From: Neorhizobium galegae
Lineage (GTDB): Bacteria; Pseudomonadota; Alphaproteobacteria; Rhizobiales; Rhizobiaceae
Length of the DNA: 64,000 bases
Direction: 5' to 3'
Assembly: GCF_017877055.1 (NCBI RefSeq)
Contig: NZ_JAGIPG010000002.1
Location: 1,054,001-1,118,000 of the forward strand
Shown: one piece after another, positions 1-7,723 of the stretch
How the letters are laid out: each line of letters begins with the position of its first letter
Position numbering within the stretch: position 1 is the first letter of the stretch
Translations under genes and position numbers: made by a program
Notes under the pieces: generated by a model
Databases searched by the model: none
Told to the model about the DNA's origin: nothing
What the model saw: the letters and a program-made list of their open reading frames with translations, nothing else

Positions 1-69
1 ATAGTAAAAACATGATTCGGGCAAAGAGTAAACTGAAAAATATGATGTCCGTTCAAAGATCCAGCCTTC

Positions 70-90
70 TTGACAAATTTGTAGAATTTG
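70..90. promoter_or_regulatory. Operator-like repeat 1 upstream of the XRE gene
   Basis: A 21-bp element beginning TTGACAAATTTGTAGAA, with the 10-bp palindrome ACAAATTTGT at its core. A second copy with 20/21 identity lies at 343-363, just after the regulator gene. Two copies flanking a small HTH gene suggest an autoregulatory operator; binding is inferred. Confidence 0.5.
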
Positions 91-103
91 CAATTTGGAG
101 GAT

Positions 104-346
104 ATGGCAATTACACCAGCGCAAAGCCGGGCGGCTCGTGCCCTATTGAATATCAGTCAGCCGGAATTGGCCGCCCTGAGCGGTGCGTCGGTCTCCACAA
201 TCAGGGATTTCGAGACCGGGAAACGGTCCCCCATCGCTAACAATCTAACCGCTATCAAAGCGGCCTTGGAGGCAGCGGGCATCGCTTTCTTGGCCGAGGG
301 GGACCTGGCTGCTGGCCCGGGGGTCGCTAAGCGAGCTCAAGTTTGA
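104..346 (+). CDS. Small XRE-family HTH regulator
   Basis: An 80-residue protein that is almost entirely one Cro/C1-type helix-turn-helix domain. It shows the family pattern of a first helix (SRAARALLNISQPELAALSG), a recognition helix (SVSTIRDFETGKRSP) and a hydrophobic closing helix. I place the start at ATG 104 because GGAGG lies directly upstream; a TTG at 95 would add three residues. A near-identical 21-bp element lies before the gene and over its stop codon, so the protein probably represses itself and perhaps the nuclease gene that begins about 100 bp downstream. By context it is the regulator of a defence-type gene. It could instead be the antitoxin-like partner of that gene, but no toxin is visible. 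Confidence 0.85.
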   Translation: MAITPAQSRAARALLNISQPELAALSGASVSTIRDFETGKRSPIANNLTAIKAALEAAGIAFLAEGDLAAGPGVAKRAQV

Positions 347-363
347 CAAATTTGTAGAAATTG
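343..363. promoter_or_regulatory. Operator-like repeat 2 between XRE and OLD nuclease genes
   Basis: Second copy of the 21-bp element (one mismatch), overlapping the XRE stop codon and lying 90 bp before the nuclease start. Its position would let the regulator control the downstream gene separately from its own. Confidence 0.5.
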
Positions 364-452
364 AGCCGCCGAAATACCGGTGAGTTGCGCCGCGCGGCGC
401 TGGACAACTTAATCTACTTAACGAAGACTGCCGCCTCACACGGGAGAGTGGC

Positions 453-2345
453 ATGCGCTACAAAAAGTTCAGAATTCGGAACTTCAAGGGAATAAAGGAC
501 ACCACTGTTAATCTCGGAAACAACAACAATGTTGGGGTTTATACATTTGTAGGCTTAAACGAGAGTGGCAAGACAACTGTCTTGGAAGCAATCCATAGCT
601 TTTCTCCTGAGTTCGCCACCAGTCGGTTGATCGGAAGCGATGGTGGATCTGGAATACCCTTCACTGAACGCGTTCCTCGCCACCTTATTTCCAACTTTAC
701 CGGCGATGTCTCCGTCGAAGCGACACTTGTAACCGAGCCGGGGGAAATATCGAAGATTATCAAGGAAATCGAAGCATCCCGGAAAATCATCATCGATGTC
801 GATTGCCTTCCGAATGAACTGATTTTTGAGCGTATACAGCGCTTCGTGAAAGGCGATTTCCAATCTTCCTACTTCTCTCTCTCTCACGCGCTCCGTGTAA
901 AATCACCGAAAGAGAAAAAATGGAGGAAGGCTACAACGGAAGAGGTCACTGCCGTCCGTGACATCATTTATGCTCACACCCCGGATATTGCGTATTTTCC
1001 CACCTTTGTATTCGACTTTCCGAAGCAGATCATGCTGACCGGCGCTAGGGGCGGAGCTGTTAACAATTTCTATAAGAAGCTATTCCAAGATATATTAGAC
1101 TTTGACGGTAAGGGACATACGATCGAAGACGATATTCTTCGACGCGTTCGCGAGCCAAGCTTGATCGGCCCGTGGATGCAATTTCTGAGCCTGTGGAATG
1201 GCAAGGATGATCGCGAAAAAATTCAACATGTAATTGACAGAGCAAGTGCGACGGTAACCCAAGTTGTTTTCGGCCGGTGGAATAAGATCTTTCGCGACGA
1301 TGCCGGCAGCAAAGAGGTCCTTATTCTTTGGGAAGTTGTCGAAGGCGAAAAGAGGGACGGGAAAGGAGTTCTGATCAAGACCGAGGAACACGATGTCTCG
1401 ATCAAGTTTCAGATCAAAGACGGCACCAGAAGATTCGACGTTAATGATCGGTCGCTAGGTTTTCGCTGGTTTTTTGCATTCATGCTTTTCACCCAATTTA
1501 GGGTCGCACGAGGATCTGCAAGGCCGATCGTCTTTCTCTTCGATGAACCTGCGTCGAACTTGCATGCTGCAGCACAGCAGAAACTCATTGAAAGTTTTCC
1601 CGAGGTTGCAAGGGGGAATCACAAGCTAATGTATACCACCCATAGCCACTATATGATCGAGCCTAAGTGGCTTGAACAGACGTTTATCGTCACCAACAGA
1701 GCCGATGCGCCTACGGAATCAGTGATTGATGCCATTTCCTTGGACGATGAATCACTTGACATAAAAGTGGCAACTTACCGCGACTTCGTTGACAAAAACC
1801 CCAAAAAAACGAGTTACTTCCAGCCAGTCCTTGATCGACTTGAAGTCGTCCCCTCTCGCCTTGATATCAGTAGATCTTCGATCGTGGTCGAGGGAAAGTC
1901 GGACTACTTCATAATTCAATACGCAGCGAAAATGCATGATGTGAAGGATCTCCCGGTTGTCCCCGGTTTAGGTGCGGGCACGTTAGGGGCCTTGGTGGCG
2001 TTGCACGTCGGCTGGAATCTCCGCATGCTATTCGTACTCGACAGCGACAAAAAAGGCAGAGATGAGCGGCAGAAGTATGTCGAGGATTATGGTCTACGCG
2101 CGGATCGCGCCGTTATCCTTTCAGAACTTGTGCCCGAGCTCACAGTTATTGAGGATCTGTTGGACGACAATGCAAAGGCCGCAATAGCCGCACAGATCGG
2201 TTGCTCATCTCCTCCCAACAAGGGTCAGATAAGACGTTACTTCCAGGAATCTTTGGCGGCCGATACTGTTACCCAATTGGGATCGGGATTTGAGGCACTT
2301 TCAAAGAAACTTATTGAGAGGCTTAACAATCGGCTGGTCGAATAA
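453..2345 (+). CDS. OLD-family ATPase/TOPRIM nuclease, probable antiphage effector
   Basis: A 630-residue protein with an ABC/SMC-like ATPase followed by a TOPRIM domain, the architecture of OLD-family nucleases. Visible motifs are Walker A GLNESGKTT (34-42), Walker B with D364-E365 in FLFDEPASNLH, and a switch histidine at 397 in TTHSHYM. The TOPRIM residues follow: E480 in VVEGKSD with D484, and D530/D532 in LFVLDSDKKG. Family members are ATP-regulated DNA nucleases; GajA of Gabija and single-gene OLD proteins act against phage. No UvrD-like GajB partner lies on either visible side, so it is more likely a solitary OLD protein than Gabija. A fused PARIS-type protein is a less likely alternative. 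It is more AT-rich than the chromosomal genes, as expected of cargo. Confidence 0.85.
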   Translation: MRYKKFRIRNFKGIKDTTVNLGNNNNVGVYTFVGLNESGKTTVLEAIHSFSPEFATSRLIGSDGGSGIPFTERVPRHLISNFTGDVSVEATLVTEPGEISKIIKEIEASRKIIIDVDCLPNELIFERIQRFVKGDFQSSYFSLSHALRVKSPKEKKWRKATTEEVTAVRDIIYAHTPDIAYFPTFVFDFPKQIMLTGARGGAVNNFYKKLFQDILDFDGKGHTIEDDILRRVREPSLIGPWMQFLSLWNGKDDREKIQHVIDRASATVTQVVFGRWNKIFRDDAGSKEVLILWEVVEGEKRDGKGVLIKTEEHDVSIKFQIKDGTRRFDVNDRSLGFRWFFAFMLFTQFRVARGSARPIVFLFDEPASNLHAAAQQKLIESFPEVARGNHKLMYTTHSHYMIEPKWLEQTFIVTNRADAPTESVIDAISLDDESLDIKVATYRDFVDKNPKKTSYFQPVLDRLEVVPSRLDISRSSIVVEGKSDYFIIQYAAKMHDVKDLPVVPGLGAGTLGALVALHVGWNLRMLFVLDSDKKGRDERQKYVEDYGLRADRAVILSELVPELTVIEDLLDDNAKAAIAAQIGCSSPPNKGQIRRYFQESLAADTVTQLGSGFEALSKKLIERLNNRLVE

Positions 2346-2447
2346 TTTCGACCCGACCCACGACGGCCCGCCACCGGAGTGCTCTGAGGCGCGACCTTCG
2401 CCGCGCCCCACCGCAAGGGATCGCCGCGCGGCAAGACAAAGCCTCCC

Positions 2448-3080
2448 CTAAACGGGTGATGCTCTATCGCAAGTTATCTGCGATGTTCCCTTCGCCGAGA
2501 GACTATTGAGGGCTCGAACGGGAAAAACGGGCGAGCCCTCTTCTTGGCTGGTTGAGGGCCTGCACCCTGGCGGACCGGCGCAGGCCCTTGTCGGCTGGCT
2601 CCTGTTGGCATCAAAGCGGGTTTGCCGCGCCCCGCAACCACTACTGCGGCCAGACAATCGCCGGCACAACTCGTGGAGGAACGCTGCCACAACAGGCTGC
2701 TCCCGCTCGCCTGCCTGAACCTTTGCAAGCTCCGCGTACGCGTTCTGCCAAACGTCATCACGCCAGGCGACGAACGCCTGAGCCTGCGTCGCCCACGGAG
2801 CGACGGTGGAATTGAAATACGAGGCCAGCGCATCGCCGTCCCGGAAGTCCTTCAACCGCGCCGTGTCGTCGACCATGGACTGGATGGCGGCCTTATAGTC
2901 TTCGACGTTGGGCGCCGGTGGCACGATCTCGGAAACGTCGACGATCTCGAACGGAAGACCCGCTGGCACGTCCTTCGCGGCAATTTCTTCGATGGTCATG
3001 CCGCAAAAAAGTGACGGGCTGACAATGTGTCGAGCCCCGGTGTGATCGAGATACACGATCGCTTTTTCAAAGGTGCTCAT
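2448..3080 (-). CDS. Tail-fibre-associated phage protein with frameshifted C-terminus
   Basis: The first roughly 140 residues look like a small phage tail-fibre partner protein: an N-terminal segment about a displayed residue (FEKAIVYLDHTG), then a helical stretch with DDTARLKDFRDGDALASY. After VVAAFLHEL near base 2660 the frame turns into low-complexity Arg/Ser/Gly sequence to 2448. One base shift away, the sequence reads PAIVWPQ and stops at 2641-2643, a hydrophobic ending natural for such proteins. I infer a one-base deletion, with an original product of about 146 residues; an assembly error is equally possible. The start overlaps the stop of the upstream fibre gene in ATGA, so the two are coupled. 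Bases 2346-2640 then hold no convincing gene. Confidence 0.65.
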   Translation of the reverse strand: MSTFEKAIVYLDHTGARHIVSPSLFCGMTIEEIAAKDVPAGLPFEIVDVSEIVPPAPNVEDYKAAIQSMVDDTARLKDFRDGDALASYFNSTVAPWATQAQAFVAWRDDVWQNAYAELAKVQAGEREQPVVAAFLHELCRRLSGRSSGCGARQTRFDANRSQPTRACAGPPGCRPSTSQEEGSPVFPVRALNSLSAKGTSQITCDRASPV

Positions 3081-3655
3081 CTCAAGATTCCTACGCTAAT
3101 GTCGTCCATGTCGAGGAGCGTTGGCCCCGAACTGTTGGTCACATAGATTTCCACCCATGCGACGTTTTTCGCGAACGTCTTCCCGGCTTGAGCGGCGGTA
3201 GAACCGGACGTTCCGACGCTGATGAACGTGGCAAAGTTTGTGTCAGCCATGTCCGTCGTAAAGTTGATGCGATAATATCCGACGCCGAGGTCCGTGATAG
3301 AGGATACGTTCCTACTTGCTCGGATCGCGACCGTCCCGGTGCCGTTGAAGTTCACCCACGCCTTGATATCTGCCGCAGCGACCAATCCCAAATCCACGTT
3401 CGAATTCGGCATGGTGATGGTGCGCGTTGTGCCGGTCGCGACTGCCGACGCATCGATGGCAATGCCCTTGGTGTTGTCAGTGGAATCGTAAAGACGCAGG
3501 CTGGTCAGGAATGCCGCGCTTCCGATCTTGTGGGTCGTATTGAAAAGCCCGTCGATAGGCACCTTCCGGCTATTGCCGCCCTGAACGACGTGCACCAGTT
3601 CCGCGCCCGTGATCGTAGAAGCGGCTGTAAGTTCAGGAATTTCTTTATTTGCCAT
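3077..3655 (-). CDS. Putative phage tail-fibre/structural protein
   Basis: A 192-residue protein rich in Thr, Ser, Ala and Asn with beta-type segments. Its N-terminus, ANKEIPELTAASTITGAELV, followed by VVQGGNSRKV is the short adapter motif seen at the start of many tail-fibre or receptor-binding proteins of rhizobial phages. The C-terminal part (about 100-190) reads like a compact beta domain. There is no signal peptide or membrane segment. It lies between a 45-residue protein, whose 3' end it overlaps, and the frameshifted fibre-associated gene, which it joins by ATGA. The three form one minus-strand unit. The exact role is inferred from composition and context. Confidence 0.6.
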   Translation of the reverse strand: MANKEIPELTAASTITGAELVHVVQGGNSRKVPIDGLFNTTHKIGSAAFLTSLRLYDSTDNTKGIAIDASAVATGTTRTITMPNSNVDLGLVAAADIKAWVNFNGTGTVAIRASRNVSSITDLGVGYYRINFTTDMADTNFATFISVGTSGSTAAQAGKTFAKNVAWVEIYVTNSSGPTLLDMDDISVGILR

Positions 3656-3782
3656 TGAGTTCGGCCTCCGTCTCGCTGATTTTCAGCGCGTTTCCGGCCT
3701 CATCGCCTTCAAGTGCAACGATATTTCCCGCCTCATCGCCTTCGAAGGAGACGAGTACCGGGGGTTCTTTTTCGGGAGTCAT
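3645..3782 (-). CDS. 45-residue acidic protein with duplicated EGDEAGN motif
   Basis: A short gene starting MTPEKEPPVLVSFEGDEAGN and ending shortly after a second EGDEAGN. The tandem heptads are separated by four residues (IVAL). The protein is strongly acidic. It precedes the tail-fibre gene on the same strand and overlaps its first bases, so it is probably translated together with it. I do not recognise a family; it may be a small scaffold or chaperone for the fibre protein. Confidence 0.6.
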   Translation of the reverse strand: MTPEKEPPVLVSFEGDEAGNIVALEGDEAGNALKISETEAELNGK

Positions 3783-3918
3783 AGTTTCCTTTCGGGCGCA
3801 CGTCCGCGATCGTCGCGGGTGCGCCGTTGGGTTGATTTTTTTGGGTTTGTTGGTGGTTAGACTGGTTCTTTGGTGCAGCGAAGTTGCTGCCGAACGCGGA
3901 CGGTGATAGGCGTCAACG

Positions 3919-4248
3919 ATGAATCACGTTATGGTCGCATTTGTCGCGCTTACCCTTGCATCCTGCGTAGGATCGAACATGCAGCGCAGCGCCCTGCAGA
4001 TGTATGGGCAACTGTCTATCGCACCGGCACAGGCGCCAGGCTATGACTACCTCGTAAAGGTGGGCAATGTCGGGGACATCGGCTATAACCCAGACGAGTA
4101 CAAAGAGCGCGAGATGGTCGCTCTTTCGGCACTGAAAACACAGTGCGCCCAGGCGCGGGTAGTTGGCGAGACGGCAATCCATCACGGTACCGTCCCCCTT
4201 CAGGGTAAGCCAGCTAAAACCTACTTCATGCGGGTAAAATGCGGTTAA
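3919..4248 (+). CDS. Small predicted lipoprotein
   Basis: A 109-residue protein. The N-terminus MNHVMVAFVALTLASC is a short signal peptide ending in a lipobox (LASC), so Cys16 is the predicted lipidation site and the protein should be membrane anchored outside the cytoplasm. The mature part has two further cysteines (TQCAQ and VKCG at the end) that could form a disulfide. No enzymatic motif is seen. Its end overlaps the start of the next gene by 10 bp if that gene starts at 4239. Phage-borne lipoproteins can act in superinfection exclusion, but nothing here proves that role. Confidence 0.65.
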   Translation: MNHVMVAFVALTLASCVGSNMQRSALQMYGQLSIAPAQAPGYDYLVKVGNVGDIGYNPDEYKEREMVALSALKTQCAQARVVGETAIHHGTVPLQGKPAKTYFMRVKCG

Positions 4249-5162
4249 GCGACTCTCACGAGCAGCAGGAAAAGCCTACCGTGAAAGCGGATTTCAAAGG
4301 CCTTGAGGAGCTGGTAGCGAAGATACAGAAGACATTGGCGCCGCAGTCGGAGGTGCTCCACAATGTCATGCTCGATGGACGTAGCAGTCAAAGGAAACGT
4401 CAGATCGACGTTTTAGTGCGGGACAGGATTGGTCAATACGAGTTCTTAATCGTCATCGACTGCAAAGATTATAAATCACCTGTCGATGTTAAAGGCGTAG
4501 AAGAATTCCACGGATTGGTGCAGGACGTGCTCGCTCAACGGGGCGTTCTTGTGTGTCCTCGGGGTTTTACCAAATCGGCAAAGGCGCGTGCCCAGTCGCT
4601 TCAGATCGACTTGTACAGCCCGATTGATACGGACATTCATAAATGGACTGCAAGGGTAACAATGCCCGCCATTTGCGACTATCGCTCGGCGGCGATGTCG
4701 TTCGGCATCGAGGTTTCCTCACCGTATCCGTTCAAGTTTGGGAACGAGTACTATAAGACGACAGAGGTGTTCGACGAGGACGGCGTAGCGCTGGGAACTC
4801 CGCTTGCCGTAGCCTCAATGCGGTGGAGTCGCGGAGAGTTCCCCGCGGCGGTGGGCGACCATGAGAATGTCAACATCTATGATGCCGAGACATTCATGGA
4901 AAACGGATATGGGATGCGGGTGCCTGTTGGCCTTTGGGTTGGCTTAACGGTTACGAGCGAACTCTACTTTGGTCAGTATCCAATCTCCAAATTTTCGGGC
5001 TTCAAGGACGAGGTTGGGGGAGGCGTTATCGCAAACGCCTTTACGATCGGCATGCTTGATCCTAACCACGTAGAGAAACAGTGGAAAAGGCTGGATTCGA
5101 TCGCAGAGGCACCGGTGGAGCCGGCCATTCTGCTGACTGGCCTTGTTAGCTGGGTGGATTAG
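4239..5162 (+). CDS. PD-(D/E)XK restriction-endonuclease-like protein
   Basis: Up to 307 residues. The N-terminal third carries a nuclease-fold core of the Mrr/type IV kind: D57 in KRQIDVLV, then the strand FLIVIDCKDY with D74 and K76, matching D-X(n)-(D/E)-X-K. Helix KGVEEFHGLVQDVLAQRGVLV follows, as in restriction-endonuclease-like proteins. The rest (about 130-307) is an unrecognised beta-rich region that may sense the target. The start is uncertain: ATG 4239 overlaps the lipoprotein gene, while GTG 4281 has a GCAGGAAAAG ribosome site and removes 14 residues. I infer a nucleic-acid-cleaving accessory protein, possibly defence. Confidence 0.7.
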   Translation: MRLSDSHEQQEKPTVKADFKGLEELVAKIQKTLAPQSEVLHNVMLDGRSSQRKRQIDVLVRDRIGQYEFLIVIDCKDYKSPVDVKGVEEFHGLVQDVLAQRGVLVCPRGFTKSAKARAQSLQIDLYSPIDTDIHKWTARVTMPAICDYRSAAMSFGIEVSSPYPFKFGNEYYKTTEVFDEDGVALGTPLAVASMRWSRGEFPAAVGDHENVNIYDAETFMENGYGMRVPVGLWVGLTVTSELYFGQYPISKFSGFKDEVGGGVIANAFTIGMLDPNHVEKQWKRLDSIAEAPVEPAILLTGLVSWVD

Positions 5163-5266
5163 GCGAGCGATCCGGTGTAACCCCCAGGATTGCGGCTTGA
5201 TCGCGCTGCATATTTGGGGGACAGTACATTCTAATGTGAGATTCCTATACTTAAGAGGAGAGCTCG

Positions 5267-5404
5267 ATGGCCGATAAACCTGTTGTAACCACAGGTGACA
5301 GCATGCGCCCGATCACCATTAGGCCGTCTACCGGTGGAGAAGGAGCGTCAGCCCAGCCTGTAACCACGGGTTCTGGCGCCCCCGCGAAGCCTCCTAAGCG
5401 CTGA
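5267..5404 (+). CDS. 45-residue Pro/Thr/Gly-rich small protein
   Basis: ATG 5267 follows an AAGAGGAGAG ribosome-binding site. The product starts MADKPVVTTGDSMRPI and ends in a basic PAKPPKR tail, with the segment PV(V/T)TTG or PVTTG appearing twice. Composition suggests a disordered peptide. Its last 11 bp overlap the 3' end of the convergent membrane-protein gene. No family recognised; the strong ribosome site is the main support. Confidence 0.5.
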   Translation: MADKPVVTTGDSMRPITIRPSTGGEGASAQPVTTGSGAPAKPPKR

Positions 5405-6059
5405 TTTCACTGGCAATGATGTGACGATCAGGTAGGCGCCACGACACGTCTACTCTTTTGATTGATGACCTTGGAACATAGGTTAAAGTGATGTCGCCGT
5501 CGTTTCCGGTTATGTCGTATGATTCAAAGGAGTTATCCTCCCTGTAGCGGCCGGTCACGTACGTCGCGATTCCATCCTCGTTCATGATGATGGGCACTCT
5601 TGGGAAGGGCTTCATCTGCCCGAAGTTCGCCTCCAGCACGAGTCCGTCCTCCAAGAAGATCTGCACGACCGTCCATTTAGCGGGCTGGTTCATGATGGAT
5701 TGCCAAACAGAGGACTCATGATCGTCTCGGTAGACCCCTGAGACGTTCATAATGGATCGAACGACGCCTTCTCCAAATGCACGCCACAGCATACCCAAGA
5801 CTGTTGCCACGGCGCATGTGAGAACGGCAACAAGGGCAATGGAGACGGCTTCATCCACCTCTATCGGCATGCTCTTCGGGAAGAGCCACAGAATCGCGGC
5901 TGTGGCCGAACGCGATACAACTCCGAAACTTAGGACCTGAAGGAGGAAATCTTCCGTTCTATGGATTCTGCCTTTGCCTATGGAGATGATCTTGTACGCC
6001 AAATAGCCGGCGACCAGAACGATCTGAAGCTCGTAGGGTATCTTCAATAGGGTTTCCAA
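5394..6059 (-). CDS. Membrane protein with cytoplasmic C-terminal domain, DUF6338-like
   Basis: A 221-residue protein. Hydrophobic segments lie near residues 8-26 (IVLVAGYLAYKIISI), 40-60 and 68-95 (ALVAVLTCAVATVLGMLW). A soluble beta-rich domain of about 120 residues follows, containing VVQIFLEDGLVLEANFGQM and DITLTYVPRSSIKRVDVSW. This layout resembles DUF6338 proteins found on mobile elements; I am not certain of that assignment. It stands alone on the minus strand, converging on the 45-residue gene. Confidence 0.6.
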   Translation of the reverse strand: METLLKIPYELQIVLVAGYLAYKIISIGKGRIHRTEDFLLQVLSFGVVSRSATAAILWLFPKSMPIEVDEAVSIALVAVLTCAVATVLGMLWRAFGEGVVRSIMNVSGVYRDDHESSVWQSIMNQPAKWTVVQIFLEDGLVLEANFGQMKPFPRVPIIMNEDGIATYVTGRYREDNSFESYDITGNDGDITLTYVPRSSIKRVDVSWRLPDRHIIASEISA

Positions 6060-6254
6060 GTTCTGCCCTCAACTCTGACAGACAACGTATATCAGCCGAA
6101 TGCATTTAGCGCCTCTTCGCATACGCGCGCAGGCGCTGGTGAAATGATCGGTCATGATTTTCTGTTCTGGTGAGCCAGCGTCTGACGCCGGCAATTGACT
6201 CGCGGGGAGGTTGCGCGCAGCCTGTGTATGACTATTGATTCGAGGAGGAATCGC

Positions 6255-6389
6255 ATGGCAAAGAATGAAAAAACTGGCTCGAAGGCGGGTAAAGCTGCGT
6301 CGAAGGTTTTGAAAGACGACCGGACGGGCAAGGATTCCAAGACGGCTGCGGGCTCCGCCCTTTCGCAGCGGCCAGACAAGAAAAAGTAA
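6255..6389 (+). CDS. 44-residue lysine-rich small protein
   Basis: ATG 6255 is preceded by GAGGAGGAA. The peptide begins MAKNEKTGSKAGKAASKVL and ends in a basic DKKK tail; about a quarter of its residues are lysine. Similar small basic proteins are common in rhizobial genomes and phages; the function is unknown to me. It sits convergent to the terminase-like gene, with 6 bp between the stops. Confidence 0.6.
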   Translation: MAKNEKTGSKAGKAASKVLKDDRTGKDSKTAAGSALSQRPDKKK

Positions 6390-6395
6390 TCCAAC

Positions 6396-6773
6396 TTACC
6401 GAAAATACTTCTCGGCTGGGTCGTCGCTCTCCGGTTCCGACACCACGGCAAACCTCGATGACGCCGGCGTCGCGCCCATCGAGCCAAGAACGCGCAGTAG
6501 CAGGGTCTGGCCTGGCACGCCGAGTTCGTCGGCTACCATGCGCGCCTGCAGGCAGGCCGCGATCGATGTGATGCCGCGGTGGCTTTTGTTCAGCCAAGGA
6601 AGTCGGACCCTGAATTCTTCCCACGCATCGGCTTCCTCAGGTTTCAACCAAGGGAACGGATCGCCAAGAGGTTCGGAAACCAGCGGCTCATAGCGCTCTC
6701 GGTAACGTTGCGGGTTTTTGTAAATCGCGCCAGACAGCCTAGCCTGAGCGAGTGGTTTTCGTGGTGGCGCCAA
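6396..6773 (-). CDS. Phage small-terminase-subunit-like protein
   Basis: A 125-residue protein with the character of P27-type small terminases. The N-terminus PPRKPLAQARLSGAIYKNPQR resembles the conserved start in which a basic tail precedes a KNPxR segment. GDPFPWLKPEEADAWEEF then matches the usual helix after a proline-rich turn, followed by a helical oligomerisation region (IAACLQARMVADELGVPGQTLLLRVLG). The small subunit recognises phage DNA and loads the large ATPase/nuclease. No large subunit follows downstream; the next gene is convergent. A lone small terminase is typical of phage satellites that redirect a helper's packaging, but also of decayed prophages. Confidence 0.6.
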   Translation of the reverse strand: MAPPRKPLAQARLSGAIYKNPQRYRERYEPLVSEPLGDPFPWLKPEEADAWEEFRVRLPWLNKSHRGITSIAACLQARMVADELGVPGQTLLLRVLGSMGATPASSRFAVVSEPESDDPAEKYFR

Positions 6774-6869
6774 GGCTACCCCCCATATTCTGATTGGTGG
6801 AAATGCGCGCGTTTGGCCCTCACCGCTCCGCGATCTGGAGGCGGTTTAGCGATTTCGATAGCCCCGGGC

Positions 6870-7025
6870 CTACCTGGCCGCCATGACGACGCCCGCCAGA
6901 ACGATCATTCCGCCGACGATAAAGCCTGCAGGCAGGTAGACCATGCCAGCACCGAGCGAGATGGACGCAACGGCGAGCACGCCCACGAGGTCGCGAGCTA
7001 TGACCGAGAGCGCGGGCCTGGTCAT
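6870..7025 (-). CDS. 51-residue two-helix membrane protein
   Basis: It starts at the ATG overlapping the protease stop (ATGA at 7022-7025) and reads MTRPALSVIARDLVGVLAVA. The remainder is two hydrophobic helices separated by a short turn (AGMVYLPAGF). Such small proteins in structural modules may be holin-like or simply accessory. Translation is probably coupled to the protease gene. A longer reading to 7127 is less likely because it would run inside that gene. Confidence 0.55.
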   Translation of the reverse strand: MTRPALSVIARDLVGVLAVASISLGAGMVYLPAGFIVGGMIVLAGVVMAAR

Positions 7026-7723
7026 GGCGTCAGCCTCGCCAGCGCATCGATGAGGCGCTGTGCCCTCGCTGTGACGTTGGCGACTGCTTTGTCGGTAGAG
7101 AAGGTAGTCGCGCGGCAGGCGAGCCATAGGTTGGGCTCTTCTTCATCAAGATCGACGATCCGGGCATAAGTGCCTGATACCGCACCCTCCTCGCACAGGG
7201 AGATTTCGCACAATGTGAGGTCAGTGCAGTAGTCATATTCGAGTCCATCGGACGTCTGACGGCTCTCTTTCGCCAGAACCTCGGCGCCGACGGAGACGCA
7301 AGCACGTTTGTTTCGCATCACCGCGTCGTAGATTGCCGTCGCCTTAGGATTCCCATCAAGCGGCATACGATAGGCAAGTCCATCAAGAGAGTTGGCAAAT
7401 TCTAACCCAGTCGCGGTTGAACCAAGCTCCTGACCTGCGTCATGTTGGAAGAGCAGGCGCTTTGGTTTGCCGTCGTACAGTGAGTTTATAAAGCCGCCCC
7501 TTTTGATGACGCGGTACCGATCATTCGCGAAGAAAGCTTGACCGTAGAGGCAGGCCCAACCCTGAATCCCTGGCCTCTTGAGCTCGCGACCGTCGCTGCC
7601 CAGGAATTTTAACTGCGGCTTCGGCTGAGGTGCGGCTTGCCGATGGCCGCTGCGAGACCGGCTGAGGAATTCCTCAACGCTCCGCGGCTTGCCGCCAGGC
7701 ACATAGATGGCCGGCCCCCTCAT
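7022..7723 (-). CDS. HK97-type prohead maturation protease
   Basis: A 233-residue peptidase of family U35. The core shows RLLFQHDAGQELGS with the catalytic His, then LTLCEISLCEEGAVSG, where the Ser in EISLCEEGA is the nucleophile as in EISxVxxPA of the family. FANDRYRVIKRGGF is the usual opening strand-loop. The enzyme cleaves scaffold and coat protein during capsid maturation. The N-terminal roughly 45 residues are a basic linker. Start and stop overlap both neighbours by ATGA, so it belongs to a tightly coupled four-gene unit. No portal or major capsid gene lies beside it, which is unusual, because this protease normally sits between them. Confidence 0.85.
   Translation of the reverse strand: MRGPAIYVPGGKPRSVEEFLSRSRSGHRQAAPQPKPQLKFLGSDGRELKRPGIQGWACLYGQAFFANDRYRVIKRGGFINSLYDGKPKRLLFQHDAGQELGSTATGLEFANSLDGLAYRMPLDGNPKATAIYDAVMRNKRACVSVGAEVLAKESRQTSDGLEYDYCTDLTLCEISLCEEGAVSGTYARIVDLDEEEPNLWLACRATTFSTDKAVANVTARAQRLIDALARLTP

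Noticed and set aside
453..2345. Gabija system (GajAB)
   Set aside because: The GajA-like protein is present, but no UvrD-like GajB lies downstream; the next genes are phage tail genes on the other strand.
2506..3014. Several plus-strand frames over the tail-fibre-associated gene
   Set aside because: Arg/Pro/His-rich shadows without start signals.
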